A stretch of 11,427 bases of DNA from Chromatiales bacterium. Its GTDB lineage: Bacteria > Pseudomonadota > Gammaproteobacteria > UBA6429 > Thiohalophilaceae. The stretch lies in NCBI GenBank assembly GCA_027001895.1, contig JALTLP010000291.1, positions 1-11,427 of the forward strand. Direction: 5' to 3'. Within the stretch, counting starts at the first letter, position 1. The number at the start of each line of letters is the position of its first letter. A model generated the notes under the pieces. The model searched no databases. It was not told the DNA's origin and was given only the letters and a program-made list of their open reading frames with translations. The translations under genes and the position numbers were made by a program. This document shows positions 6,918 to 11,427 of this stretch, piece after piece.

Positions 6918-6951
6918 GCGTTTTGTATCCTGAGAAAGTCTAATAAAACGC
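6918..6951. repeat. Small inverted repeat between ygiQ and glmS
   Basis: gcgtttt (6918-6924) and aaaacgc (6945-6951) are inverted around a 20-nt loop in the 201-bp convergent spacer. The stem is short and lacks a following T-run on either strand, so it is a poor terminator and may be chance. Confidence 0.25.
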
Positions 6952-7009
6952 TGAATGACTTCTTCTTGCCATTTAGAATGTACTATTGGGATGTTTCTTT
7001 AGAATTAAA

Positions 7010-7034
7010 GATTTCTCCCTTCGGTCGAAATGAC
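7010..7034. repeat. Small interspersed palindromic repeat (ttcggtcgaaatgac type)
   Basis: gatttctcccttcggtcgaa followed by atgac resembles a widespread class of short genomic repeats ending in cgaaatgac, related in design to the REP-like arms elsewhere in this window. Only one copy is in the window, so assignment rests on resemblance. It lies just behind the glmS stop codon. Confidence 0.4.
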
Positions 7035-7054
7035 AATAAAGCTGGGCTTGTTAG

Positions 7055-8890
7055 TTATTCAACCGTTACCGACTTGGCTAAATTACGTGGCTGGTCAACG
7101 TCAGTGCCTTTTAAAATAGCAACATGGTACGACAATAATTGTAATGGAATGGTGTGAATAATCGGCGAGGTTTCATCTTCACACTCAACAACATTTAATA
7201 CATGAATATTTTCTTCGGCTGCAAAGTTAGACTTTTCATCTGCAAATACAAACAATTCTCCACCGCGTGCTTTTACTTCCTGTAAATTACTTTTTAGTTT
7301 TTCAAGCATATCGTTGTTAGGTGCAACAGAGATTACCGGCATTTCGCTATCGACTAATGCCAGCGGGCCATGCTTTAATTCGCCAGCAGGGTAGGCTTCG
7401 GCATGAATATAGGAGATTTCTTTTAATTTTAAAGCCCCTTCCATTGCAACCGGGTAATGCAGGCCACGGCCTAAAAACAGCGCATGGCGTTTATCGGCAA
7501 ACATCTCCGAAACATCTTTAATTTCGGCATCCATTTTTAATACCTGGTCGATTTTTGCAGGCAATGCTTCTAACTGTTTAACCAGGGCTATTTCTTTTTT
7601 GTCATCTATACCATGGCGACGGCCTACCGCAATAACCAGTAACATCAACGCAACCAACTGGGTTGTAAAAGCCTTGGTCGAGGCAACACCAATTTCCGGG
7701 CCGGCGCGGGTTAACAGGGTTAAATCGCTTTCTCTTGTTAAGGAACTTTCCGGGACATTACAAACAGTTAAGGACTGACCAAAGCCAAGTCGCCTGGCTT
7801 CTTTTAATCCAGCAAGTGTATCGGCCGTTTCACCTGACTGGGAAATGGTAACGATTAAAGAATTATTTCGTACTACGGGTTTACGATAACGAAACTCACT
7901 GGCTACTTCGACACTGCAGGGTACATTGGCTAATGTTTCAAACCAGTGGCGTGCAACCAGACCGGCATGGTAACTGGTGCCACAGGCAATAATATGCACA
8001 CCCTGTACATTATCAAAAATTTCTTTGGCGTTTAAACCAAAGGTTTCTTCAAGAATTTTATTACCACTAATGCGGCCTTCGAGGGTATCGGCAACCGCAC
8101 TGGGTTGCTCGTAAATTTCTTTAAGCATGTAGTGGCGGTATTCACCACGCTCAACTGAATCGGCTGTTAACTCACTTTCTTTTATTTCACGCTCTACAAT
8201 ATTATCGTTGGCATCATAAATTTTTAACGATGAACGTGTAATATCTGCAATATCACCTTCTTCTAAAAAGATAAAACGTTGTGTAACGGGTAATAATGCT
8301 GCAACGTCAGATGCAATAAAATATTCACCAATACCCACACCAATAACTAATGGGCTACCGCTACGTGCAGCGACCATACGACCAGCTTCGTTGTTGCTTA
8401 CAACCCCTAAACCGTAAGCCCCTTCGAGTTCTTTAATAGTGTCTTTTACTGCCGTGAGTAAATCTTTTTTGAGTTTTATATGGTGTTCATAAACCTGGTG
8501 GGCAATGACTTCGGTATCGGTGTCTGAAGTAAATTCATAACCGGCAGATGTTTGTGCTATGCGTAAGTCTTCATGGTTTTCGATAATGCCATTATGAACT
8601 ACTGCAACCGACTTACGACACACATGCGGGTGTGCGTTATTTTGTGTCGGTTCGCCATGGGTTGCCCAGCGCGTATGCGCTATACCTAAATGCGCACTCA
8701 GGTTTTCTTTAGTGGTTTGTTTTTCAAGCTCGGCCACTTTGCCCGGCATCCGAACCCGGTCGATGCAACCGTCTGTATCAACTACGGCAACACCGGCAGA
8801 ATCATAACCGCGGTATTCAAGGCGCTTTAAACCCTCGATAAGAATTGGAACGACGTCCCGTTCTGCCACTGCTCCCACAATACCGCACAT
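7055..8890 (-). CDS. glmS: Glutamine--fructose-6-phosphate aminotransferase (isomerizing) GlmS
   Basis: Converts fructose-6-phosphate and glutamine to glucosamine-6-phosphate and glutamate, the first committed step to UDP-GlcNAc. It is 611 aa (Escherichia coli 609) and complete. The class II glutaminase domain starts MCGIVGAV with C2 as nucleophile after Met removal, followed by EYRGYDSAG (25-33), AHTRWATHGEPT (71-82) and HNGIIEN (99-105). SIS domain 1 includes IIACGTSYHAG (300-310) and TISQSGETADT (348-358). SIS domain 2 includes FLGRGLHYPVAMEGALKLKEISYIHAEAYPAGELKHGPLAL (472-512), with E491 and H507. The C-terminus DQPRNLAKSVTVE carries K606, equivalent to the K603 of E. coli that handles the sugar. 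GGAG lies 10 nt before the ATG. It lies downstream of glmU on the same strand, across a 215-bp spacer. No glmS ribozyme is expected in this group and none is seen. Confidence 0.98.
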   Translation of the reverse strand: MCGIVGAVAERDVVPILIEGLKRLEYRGYDSAGVAVVDTDGCIDRVRMPGKVAELEKQTTKENLSAHLGIAHTRWATHGEPTQNNAHPHVCRKSVAVVHNGIIENHEDLRIAQTSAGYEFTSDTDTEVIAHQVYEHHIKLKKDLLTAVKDTIKELEGAYGLGVVSNNEAGRMVAARSGSPLVIGVGIGEYFIASDVAALLPVTQRFIFLEEGDIADITRSSLKIYDANDNIVEREIKESELTADSVERGEYRHYMLKEIYEQPSAVADTLEGRISGNKILEETFGLNAKEIFDNVQGVHIIACGTSYHAGLVARHWFETLANVPCSVEVASEFRYRKPVVRNNSLIVTISQSGETADTLAGLKEARRLGFGQSLTVCNVPESSLTRESDLTLLTRAGPEIGVASTKAFTTQLVALMLLVIAVGRRHGIDDKKEIALVKQLEALPAKIDQVLKMDAEIKDVSEMFADKRHALFLGRGLHYPVAMEGALKLKEISYIHAEAYPAGELKHGPLALVDSEMPVISVAPNNDMLEKLKSNLQEVKARGGELFVFADEKSNFAAEENIHVLNVVECEDETSPIIHTIPLQLLSYHVAILKGTDVDQPRNLAKSVTVE

Positions 8891-8921
8891 GCTAAAATTA
8901 CTCCATTTGTAGACATTATCT

Positions 8922-9067
8922 CTACCACGAAGGGCACGAAGAACACATAGAAAAAAATTAAATATTAACGCGTAAATTCCAGGATAGTAATAGCTGGCTC
9001 GGTTCCCACTTACTGGAAATATAATCTTTTGATCTCTCTTTGTGTCCTTCGTGATCTTTGTGGTTAA
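8922..9067. repeat. Interspersed inverted repeat, copy A (accacgaag family)
   Basis: The left arm taccacgaagggcacgaaga (8923-8942, continuing acacatag) is roughly the reverse complement of the right arm around 9037-9067, which ends tttgtggttaa. The left arm resembles 10496-10526 and the right arm resembles 10643-10690 of copy B, including a shared aatcttttgatct (9023-9035; 10644-10656). The interior differs between the copies. The element fills most of the glmU-glmS spacer and looks like a MITE-like or palindromic interspersed repeat without coding capacity. Confidence 0.7.
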
Positions 9068-9105
9068 TTAATCTTTGTATAATACCGTAAAAATAACTGA
9101 ACCCA

Positions 9106-10473
9106 CTACTTCTTATCTTTAGTCGGCCGCTGCCAGCCTTTTATTGATGTCTGTTTTGCCCGTGTCAGGGTCAATTCGTTATCCGGTGTATCTTTGGTTA
9201 TCGTTGAGCCGGCACCAATGGTTGCATTATCACCCACCTTAACCGGCGCAATCAGTTGGGTGTCCGAACCGATAAAGGCATTATCACCAATTACGGTTCG
9301 GAATTTATTAGCACCGTCATAATTACAGGTAATGGTGCCCGCGCCTATATTAACCCCTGAACCCATATCGGTATCGCCAATATAGCTTAAGTGATTGATT
9401 TTACTGCCTTTTGCAACATTTGAATTCTTAATTTCGACAAAATTACCAACATGCGTTTGTTCAGCCAATTTAGTTCCCGGGCGAACACGTGCAAATGGGC
9501 CCACTTTACTGTCGGCACCAATAACCGCCTGCTCGATATGGCACATTGGCTGTATCACCACACCAGTTTCAATGGTAGTGTCTTTAATGACGCAGTTTGC
9601 ACCGATGCTGACATTATCGCCTATTACAACGTTACCTTCGAGGATAACATTTATATCCAGAGTCACGTCCTTACCCACGGAGACATTGCCGCGAATATCC
9701 AGCCGGGTTGGGTCAATAACGCTAACGCCTTGCTCCATTAATTTTTGCGCATTGCTTAACTGGAAAAACCCCTCGAGTTCGGCAAGCTGACTGCGACTGT
9801 TAACCCCAAGCACTTCTTCCTCATTTTCCGGGTTAACGGTTTGTACTTCCATATCATCGTTAACGGCCATTGCAATAACATCTGTTAAATAGTATTCACC
9901 CTGAGCGTTGCTGTTATCCAGACGCTTTAACCAGTTGCGTAACTCACCCGCATTGACCGCGAGAATGCCGGTATTAATTTCTGAGATTAATTTTTCTTCT
10001 TCAGTTGCATCTTTATGTTCAACAATACGTTCTACCTTACCTTCCGCATTTCTAACAATGCGGCCATAACCTGTTGGGTCATCAAGGTTAACTGTTAATA
10101 AAGCAAAATCTTTTTGAGCTTTTTGTATTAATTCACTGAGTGTTTCTTTTTTAATTAATGGCACATCACCGTACAAGATGACCGCAATATCGCTGTCTTC
10201 CAGTTCTGGCATGGCCTGGTCGACTGCATGGCCCGTGCCAAGCTGTTGTTCCTGAATCACCCATTTAACGTTATCGTCATTAATTGTTTTAGGAACAATA
10301 TCACCGCCGTGACCATAGACTCCGATAATTTTGTCGGCGTTTAACTGATAAGCAGTATCAATAACATGTTGCACTAAAGCTTTGCCCGCAATTGGGTGCA
10401 ATACTTTTGGTAAGGCCGACTTCATTCTTGAACCCTGACCTGCTGCTAAAATTATTATACTAACCTTGCTCAT
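9106..10473 (-). CDS. glmU: Bifunctional UDP-N-acetylglucosamine pyrophosphorylase / glucosamine-1-phosphate N-acetyltransferase GlmU
   Basis: Catalyses the last two steps to UDP-GlcNAc: acetylation of glucosamine-1-phosphate from acetyl-CoA and uridylyl transfer from UTP. It is 455 aa from the chosen ATG at 10473 (E. coli 456). The N-terminal nucleotidyltransferase domain has ILAAGQGSRMKS (8-19) with R16 and K23, QQLGTGHA (76-83) and YGDVPL (101-106) with D103, plus N225 as the second metal ligand. From about residue 250 a left-handed beta-helix of hexapeptide repeats forms the acetyltransferase, with H361 (INHLSYIGD) as catalytic base and NIGAGTITCNYDG (375-387). An in-frame GTG at 10518 would add 15 residues encoded by an interspersed repeat. 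The ATG at 10473 has ggga 6 nt upstream and matches the family N-terminus, so it is preferred. Confidence 0.97.
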   Translation of the reverse strand: MSKVSIIILAAGQGSRMKSALPKVLHPIAGKALVQHVIDTAYQLNADKIIGVYGHGGDIVPKTINDDNVKWVIQEQQLGTGHAVDQAMPELEDSDIAVILYGDVPLIKKETLSELIQKAQKDFALLTVNLDDPTGYGRIVRNAEGKVERIVEHKDATEEEKLISEINTGILAVNAGELRNWLKRLDNSNAQGEYYLTDVIAMAVNDDMEVQTVNPENEEEVLGVNSRSQLAELEGFFQLSNAQKLMEQGVSVIDPTRLDIRGNVSVGKDVTLDINVILEGNVVIGDNVSIGANCVIKDTTIETGVVIQPMCHIEQAVIGADSKVGPFARVRPGTKLAEQTHVGNFVEIKNSNVAKGSKINHLSYIGDTDMGSGVNIGAGTITCNYDGANKFRTVIGDNAFIGSDTQLIAPVKVGDNATIGAGSTITKDTPDNELTLTRAKQTSIKGWQRPTKDKK

Positions 10474-10493
10474 ACTTGTTCCCATATATTTAT

Positions 10494-10687
10494 TTAACCA
10501 CGAAGGCACTAAGGACACGAAGAAAAAAATATTATGTTGTCATTGCGATGCCTTTAGCTGCGAGTAAAGCACGGCAACTTACTCAATGCGAGGTAAACAG
10601 AAGCAAGATTGCCGCGCTATCGCTCGCAATGACAGAATTTTAAATCTTTTGATCTTCCTTAGTGTTCTTTGTGCCCTTCGTGGTTAA
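10494..10687. repeat. Interspersed inverted repeat, copy B, with a REP-like unit nested inside
   Basis: The left arm ttaaccacgaaggcactaag (10494-10513) and onward to 10526 is inverted relative to 10654-10687, which ends gtgcccttcgtggttaa. It shares arms with copy A at 8922-9067. Between the arms sits a REP-like unit (10539-10633), giving a nested arrangement. It occupies most of the atpC-glmU spacer, and its left arm overlaps the region just upstream of the glmU start. Confidence 0.75.
10539..10633. repeat. REP-like palindromic repeat, asymmetric pair
   Basis: The right arm gattgccgcgctatcgctcg (10607-10626) continues caatgac and equals the right arm at 4658-4684. The left partner gtcattgcgatg...gcacggcaac (10539-10578) is degenerate and interrupted, so this copy is less symmetric than the one upstream of ygiQ. 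Confidence 0.8.
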
Positions 10688-10712
10688 TAATTTTTTGATC
10701 TTTTTCAAAACC

Positions 10713-10741
10713 AAAAAAAGGCAGTATAACCGCCTTTTTTT
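10713..10741 (-). terminator. Rho-independent terminator of the ATP synthase operon
   Basis: A stem of ggc/gcc plus gt/ac around one mismatch (10720-10734) is flanked by seven A and at least seven T, so on the minus strand the hairpin is followed by a T-run. It starts 24 bp beyond the atpC stop codon. The A/T symmetry means it could also work in the other direction. The core stem is short, so some read-through into glmU is plausible. Confidence 0.75.
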
Positions 10742-10764
10742 ATTTAAATATTAATTATTAACAT

Positions 10765-11190
10765 TTACCCATTTATTTTTTTCCGCATACGGGAAATCGC
10801 TTGGAGTTGTGCCATTGCTTCGGCAAGCTGTGCCTGAGCTTCGGCAATATCAATTTCACCGGCCTGATCTTTAAGCGCCTGCTCGGCTTTTTCTTTGGCT
10901 TCCAGTGCAGCGGCTTCGTCCAGATCGGCAGCACGTACCGCTGTATCTGACAGAATGGTTACCACGTGCGGTTGTACTTCAAGAATACCACCTGAAACAT
11001 AGATGGATTCTTCTTCACCACCTTGCCTGGTAATACGCACTTCGCCCGGTTTTAAGGGTGTCAGCATCTGGGTGTGACGAGGATAAATACCTACCTCACC
11101 CATTACCGCCGGAGCGACAACGATTTCGGCAACGCCTGAAAAAATTTCATGCTCTGCGCTTACAATATCTAAATGCATTGTCATGGCCAT
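10765..11190 (-). CDS. atpC: F1Fo-ATP synthase epsilon subunit AtpC
   Basis: Central-stalk epsilon subunit of the F1 sector; it couples rotation and can inhibit ATP hydrolysis through its C-terminal helices. It is 141 aa (E. coli 139). The N-terminal beta-sandwich has MAMTMHLDIVSAEHEIFSG, GEVGIYPRHTQMLTPLKPGEVRI (31-53) and IYVSGGILEVQPHVVTILSDTA (63-84). The C-terminal two-helix hairpin is Ala/Glu-rich (DLDEAAALEAKEKAEQAL, then AQAQLAEAMAQLQAISRMRKK). AAGG sits 9 nt before the ATG. Last gene of the atp operon, with a terminator just behind it. The spacer to atpD is unusually long and structured. Confidence 0.97.
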   Translation of the reverse strand: MAMTMHLDIVSAEHEIFSGVAEIVVAPAVMGEVGIYPRHTQMLTPLKPGEVRITRQGGEEESIYVSGGILEVQPHVVTILSDTAVRAADLDEAAALEAKEKAEQALKDQAGEIDIAEAQAQLAEAMAQLQAISRMRKKING

Positions 11191-11313
11191 GACTTTATAC
11201 CTTTATTAAATTTCAAATACCCCAACTGCTTCTACGAAGCGGTTGTGGGGTTTCTTAAGGGGAAGGGAACTCCCCTTAAGTCGTCAACTTAATAGTTGAC
11301 GATATATACAGCG
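11191..11313 (-). promoter_or_regulatory. Three tandem hairpins in the atpD-atpC spacer
   Basis: In the order transcribed (minus strand), hairpin 1 pairs 11295-11302 with 11281-11288 (8 bp, gtcaac/gttgac core). Hairpin 2 pairs 11271-11280 with 11254-11263 (perfect 10 bp, cttaagggga/tccccttaag, 7-nt loop). Hairpin 3 spans 11220-11250, with cccc/gggg and gcttc/gaagc pairing around a 3-nt loop. None is followed by a T-run on the minus strand, so they are not standard terminators for the operon. Hairpin 3 ends about 16 nt before the atpC ribosome site. They may set mRNA processing or stability and the epsilon:beta ratio, which is inference. Confidence 0.65.
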
Positions 11314-11427
11314 TTATAACGTTTTCGCTTTTTCTACAACTTCTTCGATACCGCCAACCATATAGAACGCTTGTTCAGGCAGGTCATCGTACTTACCTTC
11401 ATTAATTTCTTTAAAGGCCTTAATGGT
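11314..11427 (-). CDS. atpD: F1Fo-ATP synthase beta subunit AtpD, C-terminal 37 residues (partial)
   Basis: The minus-strand reading from the window edge gives [20 protein letters not shown], then [17 protein letters not shown] and a TAA stop. This matches the highly conserved C-terminus of the catalytic beta subunit (E. coli ends [22 protein letters not shown]). The rest of the gene lies to the right of the window. It is followed by the hairpin-rich spacer and atpC, the standard order. Confidence 0.96.
   Translation of the reverse strand, partial: [37 protein letters not shown]

Noticed and set aside
6966..7157. 63-codon plus-strand open frame at the 3' end of glmS
   Set aside because: Half of it is antisense to glmS and the rest covers a short repeat. 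No ribosome site or domain was seen.
8891..9105. Possible glmS ribozyme or riboswitch upstream of glmS
   Set aside because: The glmS ribozyme is characteristic of Gram-positive bacteria, and the region is accounted for by an interspersed inverted repeat with no ribozyme core seen.
9395..9790. Plus-strand open frames of 131 and 96 codons inside glmU
   Set aside because: They lie opposite a strongly conserved gene and their translations show no domain pattern; they are byproducts of glmU codons.

Overview
The window looks like a chromosomal segment of a gammaproteobacterium with moderately AT-rich DNA. The strongest evidence is the right-hand side, read on the minus strand: atpD (3' end) - atpC - glmU - glmS. 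This is the classic gammaproteobacterial order of the F1Fo-ATP synthase operon end followed by the two UDP-GlcNAc precursor genes. The YgiQ-type radical SAM protein and the YrdA-type gamma-carbonic anhydrase also fit that group. I cannot name a genus from the sequence alone.

Layout from left to right. (1) Bases 1 to about 1200 are the right part of an IS110-family insertion sequence, resembling the IS1111 group. The transposase is cut by the window edge and is followed by about 270 bp of structured noncoding DNA that probably encodes the element's guide (bridge/seek) RNA. The element abuts a REP-like palindromic repeat, which looks like its insertion target. (2) On the minus strand come an RpfF/DspF-type crotonase, probably a synthase for a diffusible cis-2-unsaturated fatty acid signal, and upstream of it a small STAS/SpoIIAA-like protein. 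(3) A plus-strand gamma-carbonic anhydrase gene converges on a minus-strand gene for a secreted solute-binding protein. (4) A 377-bp spacer carries a near-perfect pair of inverted REP-like arms and leads into a plus-strand ygiQ gene, which converges on glmS. (5) glmS, glmU, atpC and the atpD tail run on the minus strand. They are separated by unusually long spacers carrying interspersed inverted repeats, an intrinsic terminator and, between atpD and atpC, three hairpins in a row.

GlmS makes glucosamine-6-phosphate. After a GlmM step not encoded here, GlmU converts glucosamine-1-phosphate to UDP-GlcNAc for peptidoglycan and lipid A. AtpD and AtpC are the beta and epsilon subunits of F1. The other genes are single-gene units with no obvious shared pathway.

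No wholly new gene system is evident. The most interesting signals are in the noncoding DNA. An 8-nt segment in the IS noncoding end is exactly complementary to the chromosomal flank of the IS, as expected for an RNA-guided IS110 recombinase aimed at REP sequences. Several repeat families fill the intergenic spaces, and the atpD-atpC gap holds a hairpin cluster.
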